Positions 1 to 8,543 of a stretch of 55,454 nucleotides of DNA are shown one piece after another. Location of the stretch: assembly GCA_011525805.1 (NCBI GenBank), contig WYBR01000038.1:1-55454 (forward strand). Direction: 5' to 3'. Each line of letters starts with the position of its first letter. The stretch's first letter is position 1. Source of the DNA: Vicinamibacteraceae bacterium. GTDB taxonomy: Bacteria > Planctomycetota > Phycisphaerae > Phycisphaerales > UBA5793. The notes under the pieces are model-generated. The model was not told the origin of the DNA, did no database searches, and saw nothing but the letters and a program-made list of their open reading frames with translations. The position numbers were made by a program, and so were the translations under genes.

Positions 1-39
1 ACCAGACGAACAACCGAGCCCGCCCGCTCTCGCAGCCCG

Positions 40-178
40 CCGTGGTGCCCGGCTCCGTTCGCTCCGCTCACTCCGCCGACCACCACGGAATCCGGGAGTG
101 AGCAACTTGTACAAGATACAAGGGTGGCGTTGGTGGAAATGAGGGTGCCACACATCAACCCGCTTCGGGCGATGTGTG
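40..178. repeat. Palindromic extragenic sequence at left edge
   Basis: The first 273 bases hold no convincing gene. Two inverted repeats are visible: CCGTGGTG at 40-47 pairs with CACCACGG at 81-88, and CACACATC at 149-156 pairs with GATGTGTG at 171-178. The motif GGGTGCCACACATC at 143-156 recurs near 8450-8463, which marks it as a dispersed element. The plus-strand ORF crossing this area runs antisense through dapF and is rejected. Confidence 0.5.
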
Positions 179-273
179 CCGGCAGGCGCGTGCGATCGCG
201 AGTCACTGCCCGCCTGCACAGAGCACCCTTCGGGATGCCTTGTGGCGCCCGAGTTTTGCTTCTGTGGCAGTCG

Positions 274-1194
274 TCACTTCCGCGAATCGTCCCACTCTCC
301 TGTGAAGACCTCGACCGCCGGTCCGGTCTTGTAGACGTGGTGGTCGCTCAGGCGCCATTCCATGCGCAGTTCGCCGCCGGGCAGGTGCATCAGGATGCTG
401 CGCTCAGTGCGGCTGCGCAGGACGCACGCTACGCACACGGCCGCCGCCCCCGTGCCGCACGCCATCGTGATCCCCGAGCCGCGCTCCCACGTGCGCATGC
501 GTACCTCGCCGCGCGAGATGCACTGCACGAAGTGAACGTTGACCCGGTCGGGAAAAGCGGGATGACTCTCGACGAGCGGGCCGATCGCTTCGAGGTTGAC
601 GGCGTTGACATCGGGGTGGAAGAAGACGGCGTGGGGATTGCCCATGCTGACCATCGTGCCTTCGAGGGTCTTGGGCGGATCCGTGGCGCGGCGGCCCTGG
701 GAGCGGATGCTCAGGCGCTGCACGCCGCCCGCTTCGCTGACTTGCTCGAGTTCCTCGACGTTGACGGGAATGCGCGGCAGATCGAGGATCGGCTCGCCCA
801 TGTCCACCGTGGCGCTCACGACGGCGCCGTTGTCCATCGCGTAGTCGATGCTCTTGACGCCCGACTTCGTTTCGACGAGCAGCGGCCGGGCGTTGACGGA
901 GACGAGGGCGTGCTCGACGGCGTACTTGGCGACGCAGCGGATGCCGTTGCCGCACATCGCGCCCTCCGAGCCGTCGGCGTTGAACATGATCATGCGCACG
1001 GCGTCTTGCAGGCCGCTGGCCTTCGTCGGCCGGGCGATGACGATCAGGCCGTCGCTGCCGATGCCCGTGTGCCGGTCGCTCATGCGGCGGGCGAGTTCGG
1101 GAAGGTCGGTCCGCTGAGCGATGGAGGGGTTGGTGACGGCGTCGAGGTAGACGTAGTCGTTGCCGATGCCGTGCATCTTCGTGAACTTCAACAC
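274..1194 (-). CDS. dapF: Diaminopimelate epimerase
   Basis: Converts LL- to meso-diaminopimelate, the last epimerisation of the lysine/peptidoglycan precursor pathway, in the cytoplasm. The 306 residues show the family start KMHGIGNDY, the first catalytic cysteine in MCGNGIRC and the second in ACGTGAA near the C-terminus; length is slightly above the usual 275-290. The start is GTG at 1194, preceded by AAGGA six bases upstream; a TTG follows directly. It lies downstream of dapA on the same strand but 250 bases away across a repeat element, so joint transcription is possible but not shown. Identification rests on both intact Cys motifs. Confidence 0.96.
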   Translation of the reverse strand: MLKFTKMHGIGNDYVYLDAVTNPSIAQRTDLPELARRMSDRHTGIGSDGLIVIARPTKASGLQDAVRMIMFNADGSEGAMCGNGIRCVAKYAVEHALVSVNARPLLVETKSGVKSIDYAMDNGAVVSATVDMGEPILDLPRIPVNVEELEQVSEAGGVQRLSIRSQGRRATDPPKTLEGTMVSMGNPHAVFFHPDVNAVNLEAIGPLVESHPAFPDRVNVHFVQCISRGEVRMRTWERGSGITMACGTGAAAVCVACVLRSRTERSILMHLPGGELRMEWRLSDHHVYKTGPAVEVFTGEWDDSRK

Positions 1195-1230
1195 CGGTCG
1201 TCCTTCTGCTTCTGAGTCAATTCAGTTCAA

Positions 1231-1435
1231 ACCACAGAGACACAGAGGGCACAGAGAGCGCACAGAGGGGAATCAGTGGCAATGCCCAAGGATCTCTCAA
1301 GAGTTATCTCAAAAGTGGGTTCTCATCTGTCGTAAGGAGTCCTGATTCACAGCGAACTGATTAGTCTCGCAACTCGATGGAATCCTCCATGCTTCTGCTC
1401 TGTGCGCCCTTTGTGTGCTCAGTGTTCTCTGTGGT
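1231..1435. repeat. Purine-rich inverted-repeat element, copy 1
   Basis: The arm at 1231-1270 (a CACAGAG-type purine-rich string beginning ACCACAGAGA) is matched in inverted orientation at 1398-1435 (ending CTCTGTGGT). The interior carries GAATCAGTGG, also seen in the element at 4157-4256. It fills the dapA-dapF gap. No protein is encoded; the peptides it translates to are low-complexity and present only in shadow frames. Confidence 0.6.
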
Positions 1436-1444
1436 GAGTGCCTT

Positions 1445-2323
1445 TCACAGCATCTCTAGCCGCGTCAGAAGCGTGCGGATCGCGGCGACGGTCGCTTCCG
1501 ATCCCTCCGTCATCGGCAGGCGCAGCGTGCCCGTGTCGCGGCCGAGCAGGCGCATCGCCGCTTTGATCGGGATCGGGTTGGTTTCGAGCGACAGCAGGCC
1601 GCGGCAGACGTCAAAGAGCTGCAGGTGCAGTTCGCGCGCCTTGTCCCACTGCCCGCCGTTGCAGGCGTCAGACAGAGCCTGCACCTGTTGCGGCAGGATG
1701 TTGGAGACGACACTGACGACGCCGCGGGCTCCGACGCTGGCGAAGGGAAGCGTCATCGAGTCATCGCCGGAGAGGATCGTGATGTCGCACAGGGCCGCAA
1801 TGGCGCTGGCCGAGTCCATCGACCCCGTCGCCTCCTTGACCGCGGCGATGTTGCGATGCTCGGCGAGTTTTGCGATCGTCTCGGGCGCGAGGGCGACACC
1901 GGTGCGGCCCGGGATGTTGTAGAGGACGACGGGCAGGTCGGCGGCGTCGGCGACGGCGAGGAAGTGCCGGCGCAGGCCCTCCTGCCCAGGCTTGTTGTAG
2001 TAGGGGTTGACGCTCAATCCGGCGTCGGCACCGAGGGCGGCGGCGCGTTTCTGAAGTTCGACGGCGTGGTGGGTGCTGTTGCTGCCCGTGCCGGCGATGA
2101 CGGCCAGTCCAAGCGGCCGGGCCGTCTCGACCGTCGCGGCGACGATGCGCTCCCACTCGGCGTCGCTGAGCGTGGGCGACTCGCCAGTGGTGCCGCAGGG
2201 GACGACGCCCGCCACGCCGCCGGCCGCCTGAAACTCGATGTGCCGGCGCAGCCGGGCGAGATCGACCTGCCCGTCGCTGCCGAAGGGGGTCACGATCGCG
2301 GTGTAGCAGCCTGCGAAGTTCAT
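1445..2323 (-). CDS. dapA: 4-hydroxy-tetrahydrodipicolinate synthase
   Basis: Condenses pyruvate with aspartate semialdehyde, the first committed step to diaminopimelate and lysine. The 292-residue TIM-barrel protein shows GCYTAIVTPF at the N-terminus, CGTTGESPTL (substrate-binding TT), YYNKPGQEG, the tyrosine/Schiff-base region YNIPGRTG followed by VKEATG with the catalytic Lys, and a C-terminal small domain. An in-frame extension to 2395 exists, but family alignment and the position of the repeat element favour the ATG at 2323. It lies between pdxJ and dapF on the same strand. Confidence 0.96.
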   Translation of the reverse strand: MNFAGCYTAIVTPFGSDGQVDLARLRRHIEFQAAGGVAGVVPCGTTGESPTLSDAEWERIVAATVETARPLGLAVIAGTGSNSTHHAVELQKRAAALGADAGLSVNPYYNKPGQEGLRRHFLAVADAADLPVVLYNIPGRTGVALAPETIAKLAEHRNIAAVKEATGSMDSASAIAALCDITILSGDDSMTLPFASVGARGVVSVVSNILPQQVQALSDACNGGQWDKARELHLQLFDVCRGLLSLETNPIPIKAAMRLLGRDTGTLRLPMTEGSEATVAAIRTLLTRLEML

Positions 2324-2344
2324 GTTGGCTCCGGAAGTGTTTTC

Positions 2345-2539
2345 ACCGCAGAAGGCGCGGAGAATCAGATGGCCGCAAAAAGGCACAGAACGCACAACAG
2401 GGTAAGGGGCAGAAGCGAAGACGCAAGCGGATTGCGCGCGGCTTGCGACGTCGGTTGCTTCGTCACCTGATCACTCTTGCGTCTTTTGAGCCTCTTTGCG
2501 GCCATTGCCTTCCTCTGCGCTCTCCGCGATCTCTGCGGT
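2345..2539. repeat. Purine-rich inverted-repeat element, copy 2
   Basis: The left part begins ACCGCAGAAGGCGCGG at 2345 and continues with GGCCGCAAAAAGGCACAG. The right part is the approximate reverse complement, ending CTCTGCGGT at 2539. Total length is about 195 bases with a short central spacer. It occupies the whole dapA-pdxJ gap, so it may influence readthrough between them. Confidence 0.6.
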
Positions 2540-2547
2540 AAACCTCT

Positions 2548-3291
2548 TCATGTCGACGCTTCGACGATCAGGCGCTTCATTTCGCGCACGGCCTCGCGCA
2601 GGCCGTCGAAGACGGCGCGGCTGACGATGCTGTGGCCGATGTGCAGTTCCGTGACGTCCGGCAGCGCGGCGATGGGGCCGACGTTGCGGTAGTTCAGCCC
2701 GTGCCCGGCGTTGAACTGCATCCCGGCGGCGAGGATCGAGCGGCCACCGTCCGCGATCCGCTCCAACTCGCGCGCAACCTCGGGGTGATCGAGGCGGTGG
2801 TGCGTGTTGTGCGCGATGGCCCAGGGGCCGGTGTGAATCTCGCAGACCTGAAAGCCGCAGGCGCGGGCCGCGTCGATCTGGCGCTCCTGAGCGTCGATGA
2901 AGGCGCTGGCGCGGATGCCGTGGTCGGCAAACTTCGCCACCACGTCGCGCAGGCGGCTGACCTGGCCGGCAACAACCAGGCCGCCCTCGGTCGTGACCTC
3001 CTCGCGCCGCTCGGGCACCAGCATCGCCATCGCGGGCCGAATGCGGCAGGCGAAGTCGATGATGGCGTCCACGGCGGCGAGTTCGAAGTTCAGCGGTCCC
3101 TGCACGACCTCGCGGAGACGATCGACGTCGTGATCCTGCATGTGGCGGCGGTCTTCGCGCAGGTGAAAGGTGATGCCGTCGGCTCCGCCGAGTTCGGCCT
3201 CGACGGCCGCCCAGACGGGATCCGGCTCGACGCCCCGCCGCGCCTGGCGGAGGGTGGCCACGTGATCGATGTTGACGCACAGGCGGGCCAT
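2548..3291 (-). CDS. pdxJ: Pyridoxine 5'-phosphate synthase
   Basis: Closes the pyridoxine ring from 1-deoxyxylulose 5-phosphate and 3-amino-2-oxopropyl phosphate (DXP-dependent vitamin B6 pathway). The 247 residues are full length for the family and show LCVNIDHVATLRQAR at the N-terminus, HLREDRRHM (phosphate/active-site loop), VPERREE, GFQVCEIHTG and the C-terminal GHGLNYRNV and ELHIGHSIV motifs. The ATG at 3291 is chosen because MARLCVNIDH matches the family start; the much longer in-frame ORF upstream is antisense to phoU. It diverges from phoU across a 180-base gap. Confidence 0.95.
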   Translation of the reverse strand: MARLCVNIDHVATLRQARRGVEPDPVWAAVEAELGGADGITFHLREDRRHMQDHDVDRLREVVQGPLNFELAAVDAIIDFACRIRPAMAMLVPERREEVTTEGGLVVAGQVSRLRDVVAKFADHGIRASAFIDAQERQIDAARACGFQVCEIHTGPWAIAHNTHHRLDHPEVARELERIADGGRSILAAGMQFNAGHGLNYRNVGPIAALPDVTELHIGHSIVSRAVFDGLREAVREMKRLIVEAST

Positions 3292-3471
3292 GCGCACAAC
3301 GGTATTCGATCGCGCGCGGCCGTACCAGCGAGCGGCCCCTTCGACGCCGCGGATTTTGGGGCGGCTGCGCCGCGGCGGGCTATGCTGATCCGGTGCACGG
3401 GTGTAGCCGGCCGCGGCGAGTGGGGGATAATCGGTCGGCGTGAGCGACGCTCCGCCGGGAGAGACCGGATC

Positions 3472-4149
3472 ATGCCAGAAGAGTTTCGCCAGCGCCTCGA
3501 CCGTCTCCATCACGACATCGTGCAGCAGGGGCAGCGCGTCGAGGCCCTCGTCGAGCGGGCCTTTGAGTCCGTCTTTGACGCCGACCGCGGCAAGGCCCGG
3601 CAGGTCGTCGACGCCGACGACCTCATCGATCGCGTGGACATCGAGATCGAGAAGACCGCCGTCGAACTCCTCGCGCTGGGTGAGAGGAGCGCTCCCCAGT
3701 TGCGCATGGTCCTCACGATCGTGAAGGTGAACAACGAACTGGAGCGAATCGCCGACCTCGCCGCCGAAGTGGCCGAGCAGGTCGTGCTCGTCTCCGACTG
3801 CAAGGAGTGCTTCCCGCCGACGCTGAGGGTGACGGTCAACAGCGTGATCGGGATGATCCGCGACGCGAACGCCTCGATGCGCGACCTCGATTCGAGCCGG
3901 GCGCGGCAAGTGCTGGCGAGCGATGATCTCGTCGAGAAGTTCAGCCGCACTCTGCTGCGCGAGGTGCAGGAGCAATTGGCGCGGGGGGCGTGCACGGTGG
4001 ACTTTGCTTCGGCTTTCTGGACGATCGGCAACGCGATCGAGCGCATGGCCGACCACACGACCAACATCGCTGAGCAGGTGATCTACGTCGAGTCTGGCCA
4101 GATCGTGCGGCACAGCAGCGGCGGCTGGTCCGAGCCGATGCCGGCGTAA
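3472..4149 (+). CDS. phoU: PhoU-family phosphate-signalling protein
   Basis: Members modulate PhoR/Pst phosphate signalling and bind metal clusters on paired three-helix bundles. This 225-residue product is almost entirely helical with two PhoU repeats (about 1-105 and 110-215). Family acidic metal-binding motifs are visible in each repeat: NNELERIADLAAEVAEQ in the first and GNAIERMADHTTNIAE in the second. No pst or phoR gene lies nearby, so the partner is elsewhere. The start at 3472 is the first ATG that leaves an ordinary intergenic space from pdxJ. Confidence 0.88.
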   Translation: MPEEFRQRLDRLHHDIVQQGQRVEALVERAFESVFDADRGKARQVVDADDLIDRVDIEIEKTAVELLALGERSAPQLRMVLTIVKVNNELERIADLAAEVAEQVVLVSDCKECFPPTLRVTVNSVIGMIRDANASMRDLDSSRARQVLASDDLVEKFSRTLLREVQEQLARGACTVDFASAFWTIGNAIERMADHTTNIAEQVIYVESGQIVRHSSGGWSEPMPA

Positions 4150-4156
4150 AAGCATC

Positions 4157-4256
4157 GGCCGCAAAGAGGCTCAAAAGGCGCAAAAGAGAATCCCACTGAT
4201 TCAAGCGACGCCTCGCCGCCCTCTTCATTCTGTGTCTCTTGTGCCTTTTTGAGGCC
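4157..4256. repeat. Purine-rich inverted-repeat element, copy 3
   Basis: GGCCGCAAAGAGGCTCAAAA at 4157 is matched by its approximate reverse complement ending TTTTTGAGGCC at 4256. The interior holds CCACTGATTC, the reverse complement of the GAATCAGTGG core in copy 1. The left arm closely matches the reverse complement of the right arm of copy 2. It starts eight bases after the phoU stop and could act as a transcript-end hairpin. Confidence 0.6.
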
Positions 4257-4348
4257 AATCTCCCGACTTGCCGCGCGCCGCCGGATCGCATTGAATGCCG
4301 CCACGCCGCGCGATTGTCCGCGGCGACGAAACTCGAGTTGGATGCAAC

Positions 4349-5785
4349 ATGCACGACGTCAACGCGCTCGCCGCGCGACTTCAATCAACCGGTCAGGAGC
4401 ACCTTCTGCGCTTCTGGAGCGAACTGGCGCCCGCTGAGCAGCAGATCCTCGTGCGGCAGATCGAGGCGCTCGACTTCGCCGCCCTGCCGGGGTGGATCGA
4501 GCAGTACGTTCGCGGCACGCCAGTCTTCGAGTTGCCCGAGCGCATCGAGCCGCCCGTGTGGTACCCGCGCGATCCGAACAGCCCGCGCCGGCCCTACGAC
4601 GCCGCGCGCTTTCGCGCCATCGGCGAAGACCTCGTGCGAGCGGGCAAGGTCGCGGCATTCTGCGTCGCCGGCGGACAGGGCACTCGCCTGGGCTGGGACG
4701 GGCCCAAGGGAACGTACCCCGCCACGCCCATCACCCGCAAGCCCCTCTTCCAGGTCTTTGCCGAACAGTTGCTCGCCGCCTCGCGCCGCTGGGGCCGGTC
4801 GATTCCGCTCTACGTCATGACCAGCCCGCTCAACCACGAGCCGACGGTCGAGTTCTTCGAAACGCACGGGCACTTCGGCCTCGACCCCTCCGACGTGATG
4901 TTCTTCCAGCAGGGGGTCATGCCGAGTTTCGATCGCGAGTCGGGCCGCATCCTGCTGGCGGGCAAAGGTGAACTGGCGCTCAACCCCGACGGGCATGGTG
5001 GCTCGCTCCGCGCGCTGCACCGCAGCGGCGCCGTCGACGACATGGCGCAGCGCGGCGTCGAGCACATAAGTTACATCCAGGTGGACAATCCACACGTGCG
5101 CGTCATCGACCCGCTCTTCCTCGGCCTGCACGCCGCGGCCGAAGATTCCTCCGGCGAGATGTCGAGCAAGATGCTCCCCAAGACCGGGTCCTTTGAGAAA
5201 CTCGGTAACTTCTGTCGCGTGAACGGCCGCACGACGATCATCGAGTACTCCGACCTGCCCGATTCGCTTGCCGAGCAGCGCGATGAGAAGGGCGACCTGC
5301 GCTTCGGCGCCGGCTCGCTGGCAATCCACTGCCTCGGCGTGGAGTTTGTGAAGCGGCTCAACACCGCCGCTCGCGGCTTCGCACTGCCTTTCCACCGGGC
5401 CGACAAGAAGGTCGCCCACCTCGATCTCGACACCGGCGAGTTGATCGAGCCGAGCGAACCCAACGCCGTCAAACTCGAGACCTTCGTCTTCGACGCCCTG
5501 CCGCTGTGTGAGTCGTCGATCATTCTCGAGACGGATCGGGTCGAAGAGTTCGCGCCGATCAAGAACCTCAGCGGCGTGGACTCGGCCGAGTCGAGCCGGG
5601 CGCTTCAGATCGAGCGTGCTGCGCGGTGGCTGGAGGCGGCGGGGGTGAGGGTGGCGCGCGACGGGCAGGGCCGCTGCACGGCAGTGATCGAGATCAGCCC
5701 CCTGACGGCCCTCGAGGCGCGAGACCTCCGCGGCCGGCGCGACCTGCCCGCCTCCATCGCCGCGGGCGATCAGGCGGTCCTGTAG
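4349..5785 (+). CDS. UDP-N-acetylglucosamine/UDP-sugar pyrophosphorylase (UDPGP family)
   Basis: Transfers UMP from UTP to a sugar 1-phosphate, giving a UDP-sugar. The 478-residue protein carries the UDPGP signature GGQGTRLGWDGPKG around residue 108-121, an ELALNPDGHGGS stretch and VDNPHVRVIDP, all closer to eukaryotic UAP1/AGX than to bacterial GlmU. Substrate choice (GlcNAc-1-P or hexose-1-P) cannot be read from sequence. The start at 4349 is chosen over an upstream in-frame ATG at 4295, which lies close to the repeat element. It appears monocistronic, with a hairpin at 5851-5873 downstream. Confidence 0.85.
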   Translation: MHDVNALAARLQSTGQEHLLRFWSELAPAEQQILVRQIEALDFAALPGWIEQYVRGTPVFELPERIEPPVWYPRDPNSPRRPYDAARFRAIGEDLVRAGKVAAFCVAGGQGTRLGWDGPKGTYPATPITRKPLFQVFAEQLLAASRRWGRSIPLYVMTSPLNHEPTVEFFETHGHFGLDPSDVMFFQQGVMPSFDRESGRILLAGKGELALNPDGHGGSLRALHRSGAVDDMAQRGVEHISYIQVDNPHVRVIDPLFLGLHAAAEDSSGEMSSKMLPKTGSFEKLGNFCRVNGRTTIIEYSDLPDSLAEQRDEKGDLRFGAGSLAIHCLGVEFVKRLNTAARGFALPFHRADKKVAHLDLDTGELIEPSEPNAVKLETFVFDALPLCESSIILETDRVEEFAPIKNLSGVDSAESSRALQIERAARWLEAAGVRVARDGQGRCTAVIEISPLTALEARDLRGRRDLPASIAAGDQAVL

Positions 5786-5850
5786 CGCCTCATCCTTCAG
5801 TCATGGAGGGCTCCACTGCGCCTTCCGTGGTGTCTCCCCCGAATGGTCAA

Positions 5851-5873
5851 CCCCGAATCCGGGCGATTCGGGG
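5851..5873 (+). terminator. Candidate transcript-end hairpin
   Basis: CCCCGAATC at 5851-5859 and GATTCGGGG at 5865-5873 form a perfect 9 bp stem with a 5-base loop, followed by a short GTGTTT run. It sits 65 bases after the pyrophosphorylase stop and 33 bases before the next start. There is no real U-tract, so termination is inferred. Confidence 0.4.
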
Positions 5874-5906
5874 GGTGTTTCGATCTCCATGCGGTAGAAT
5901 CTGGAC

Positions 5907-6674
5907 ATGGAGGATCACCAGGGGACGCATTGGGCGCGACCGGCCGGGAACGGCACGGCGAAGGACTTGCCGACTGGGGGGCGGTGCGTGCTGCTCGTCC
6001 ATCCGCGCCGGGGGGCGCCGCGCACTCTGGCGGAATCGCTCCGACGCCGCGGCGTGGAAGTCTGCGTCGAGCGCGAGCCGGTTCTCGCGCTGGCGGAACT
6101 CGCCCGCTGCATGATCGAGCACCGCGAGCGCAGCGCGCGGGGGCGGGCCTCGTTCCACGATCGCGGGGGGGCGCAGGCCGCGGCCTCGCCGCCGCCGCTC
6201 ATCTTCATCGTCGCCGATCCCGATGACTTCCCCGACGCCCATGAGTTGATCGATTGCGCGGCGCGCTCCATGCCCTCGGTCGCGCTGGCTGTGTTCGAAG
6301 AGGGCGCATCGCCGAACCTGCGCATGATCAAGGCAGGCGCACGAACGGCGCGCGCGGTCAATGTGCCTCGCGCCGGCCCCGCGCGGCAGGCGGCACGCGC
6401 CGGCGCGGAGGAATCGGAGCCGCCGCAGGTTGTCGTCCCGCCCGCGCGGAGCGCGCGGCCGGCGCTGCGCCTGGCGTCGCACGACGGACCAGCGCCGTTC
6501 GCGGCGCCGGAGGATGGCGCCGATCGCGCCGCGGGCGATAATCCGCTTTCGCACGAGGCGCCGGCGGCCGACGAAGCGCGTCCCGAGCCGCTCATCACCG
6601 ACGAAGAACTCGCCATGCTGCTTGGCGATGATGACCTGGCCGATGAGACGCCGCGCGCGGGAGGGGCGGCATGA
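5907..6674 (+). CDS. Uncharacterised receiver-like protein, partner of downstream diguanylate cyclase
   Basis: 255 residues with no family I can name securely. Residues about 25-150 alternate hydrophobic strands and helices (CVLLVHPRRG, LIFIVADPDD, SVALAVFEEG) like a response-regulator receiver fold, but a clear phosphorylatable Asp/Lys set is not evident. The rest is Ala/Pro/Arg-rich linker ending in an acidic tail (DEELAMLLGDDDLADE). The stop overlaps the start of the GGDEF gene (ATGA at 6671-6674), so the two are translationally coupled. No clear Shine-Dalgarno is seen before the ATG at 5907, so the start is uncertain. Confidence 0.65.
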   Translation: MEDHQGTHWARPAGNGTAKDLPTGGRCVLLVHPRRGAPRTLAESLRRRGVEVCVEREPVLALAELARCMIEHRERSARGRASFHDRGGAQAAASPPPLIFIVADPDDFPDAHELIDCAARSMPSVALAVFEEGASPNLRMIKAGARTARAVNVPRAGPARQAARAGAEESEPPQVVVPPARSARPALRLASHDGPAPFAAPEDGADRAAGDNPLSHEAPAADEARPEPLITDEELAMLLGDDDLADETPRAGGAA

Positions 6675-8116
6675 ACACGCCACACTCCTTCACCGCCGGA
6701 CGCGACGCCGGGGCCGCCGCACGCCGCGAGCGGCGCGCCGGGCGTGGCCGCATCATCGTCCTCGGCGATGAGTCGATCATCGAATCAGTGGCGCAGGCCA
6801 CGCATCGACCCACGACGTTGGCGCGGCACATGTACGACGTGATCGGCGAAATCGCCCAGGCCGGCGCCCTCGACGGACCCGACGCGGTGGTCGCGTCCGT
6901 GGAGTCGCTCGGCCCCCGCGCTGGAGCGTTCCTCGAAGCGGTCCGCCGCATCGACCCCGGCGTTGAACTCATTGCGGTGAACCGGGACAATGGGGGCCCC
7001 GAGCCCGCGGCGGAGGGGTTCGACTCGGTGCTCTCGCTGCCGCTCGACGGCGGCGAACTGGAGGCGGCTGTGTGCGGCGTCTGGAGATCGCGACAAGGTG
7101 TTCAAAAGTCGGATGAGGCGCTGCGCGCCGCGGACCGGCCATCAACCGGGCCGGCGCCTCCCGCGCCTCGAGCGGCCCCCTCGCCGGAGATTGGAGCGAG
7201 TGACCCGCCTTCTCGCGCGGGTCTGGCGACTTCGTCCGCTGGCGGCTCGCTGGGCGATGTCGACCTGGTGGCCGCGATGATCCGCGATCCGGAGAGCGTG
7301 TGCGAACTGGCCGTGCAACTGATTGCGCAGGAGACGGGGTGGCGCGGACTAAAGGTGTCGGAGAATCCGGCGGCGCGGGCGGCCTGCGTTGCGATCGCAG
7401 CGCCGGGGTCGAGCGAGTCGGACATTCTCGGCTATCTGGTGGCCGAGTCGCCTGAAGGGGATCGGCCGCCTCCGTCGCCCGAGCAACTGCTGCCCTGGGC
7501 CGAGTGGATCGTCCACTGGCTTCTTCTCGCGCGCACCACGTCGGATCTCCGCCGACAGGCGATGACGGATCAGTTGACGGGGGCCTACAACCGGCGCTTC
7601 TTTGACGAGTACCTCGCCCGCGCGCTTGAAGAGGCTCGCGCGCTGAGGCAGTGCGTCAGCCTGCTGCTCTTCGACATCGACGACTTCAAAGTGTACAACG
7701 ACCGCTACGGGCACGCGGCCGGCGACGAGATTCTCGTCGAGACGGTGAAACTCCTTCGCAGCGTGATCCGGCCCAACGACCGCGTCTGCCGCATCGGAGG
7801 GGATGAGTTCGTGGTGATCTTCCACGATCCGCAGGGGCAGCGCGAGCGGGGTAGCAGCCATCCCGACGACATTCAGTCGATCGCGCGGCGCTTTCAGCAG
7901 CAGATCTGCCGGCACCGGTTCCCGAAACTCTCGGCCGAGGCGCCGGGGACGCTGACGATCTCCGGCGGGCTGGCGACGTACCCGTGGGACGGTGCGGACG
8001 TGGCTTCGCTGCTCGAGCAGGCCGATCAGAACGCGCTGCTCTCCAAGCGCGCGGGCAAGAATGCGATCACCTTCGGCCCGGGCGCGAATGACGTGTGCGC
8101 GGGCGAGGCGCCGTGA
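6671..8116 (+). CDS. GGDEF-domain diguanylate cyclase
   Basis: Predicted to make cyclic-di-GMP from two GTP. Of 481 residues, about 18-135 form a receiver-like region beginning RIIVLGDES, about 190-290 a possible sensory (GAF-like) region, and about 297-470 the GGDEF domain: DQLTGAYNRRFF, FDIDDFKVYNDRYGH, and intact GGDEF at 376-380. An RPND motif five residues before GGDEF matches the RxxD inhibitory I-site, so product feedback is likely. No transmembrane segment is seen, so it should be cytoplasmic. It overlaps the upstream gene by four bases. Confidence 0.9.
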   Translation: MNTPHSFTAGRDAGAAARRERRAGRGRIIVLGDESIIESVAQATHRPTTLARHMYDVIGEIAQAGALDGPDAVVASVESLGPRAGAFLEAVRRIDPGVELIAVNRDNGGPEPAAEGFDSVLSLPLDGGELEAAVCGVWRSRQGVQKSDEALRAADRPSTGPAPPAPRAAPSPEIGASDPPSRAGLATSSAGGSLGDVDLVAAMIRDPESVCELAVQLIAQETGWRGLKVSENPAARAACVAIAAPGSSESDILGYLVAESPEGDRPPPSPEQLLPWAEWIVHWLLLARTTSDLRRQAMTDQLTGAYNRRFFDEYLARALEEARALRQCVSLLLFDIDDFKVYNDRYGHAAGDEILVETVKLLRSVIRPNDRVCRIGGDEFVVIFHDPQGQRERGSSHPDDIQSIARRFQQQICRHRFPKLSAEAPGTLTISGGLATYPWDGADVASLLEQADQNALLSKRAGKNAITFGPGANDVCAGEAP

Positions 8117-8154
8117 CGGACGGCCTCCGCCTGCACCTTCGGCGAAAGTGGCGC

Positions 8155-8460
8155 CATGCATTGACGCGCTCTGGGGTCAATGCATGACGAGCGCGGAAGG
8201 CGTTGCGGAGTCTCATGGAGTTCGGGCGTACTCGCCCCTCGGGTATCGAACTCCGCCCCAGGCGGCGGCGTTGGATGCCACCCCGTGCGAAGAAAGGTGC
8301 CACTGCACGCTCGCCGCTCTGGGCGAGAGTGCAGTGTCGGCGGGCAGGGGTGGACGACTTCTCCGCGATTCGTTCGTCGGTACACGCCCGCACACAGCAC
8401 GCTGGCGCGATGCGGTGTGGCACCCTCTCCGGTGCGGTGAATCAAGTGGGGGTGCCACAC
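8155..8460. repeat. Cluster of four extragenic hairpins
   Basis: This non-coding stretch holds successive inverted repeats. CATGCATTGAC at 8155-8165 pairs with GTCAATGCATG at 8176-8186. GGAGTTCG at 8217-8224 pairs with CGAACTCC at 8247-8254. The 15-base arm at 8301-8315 pairs with 8322-8336 (one mismatch). GTGTGGCACCC at 8415-8425 pairs with GGGTGCCACAC at 8450-8460. The first and third carry the string GCTCTGGG at the loop. No credible ORF is present from 8117 to 8638. Confidence 0.65.
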
Positions 8461-8543
8461 ATCGACCCGTTTCGCGGTGGGAGACGATCCCGTCGGGGTT
8501 ATACGGATTTCACAGTCCTGTTTTAGGGTGTTTCTCTTATTGA

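Noticed and set aside
124-1215. 363-residue plus-strand ORF at the left edge
   Set aside because: It is antisense to dapF over nearly its whole length; dapF has both catalytic cysteine motifs and a ribosome site.
8301-8460. CRISPR-like array
   Set aside because: The hairpins have different sequences and spacings; there are no identical repeats and no cas genes.
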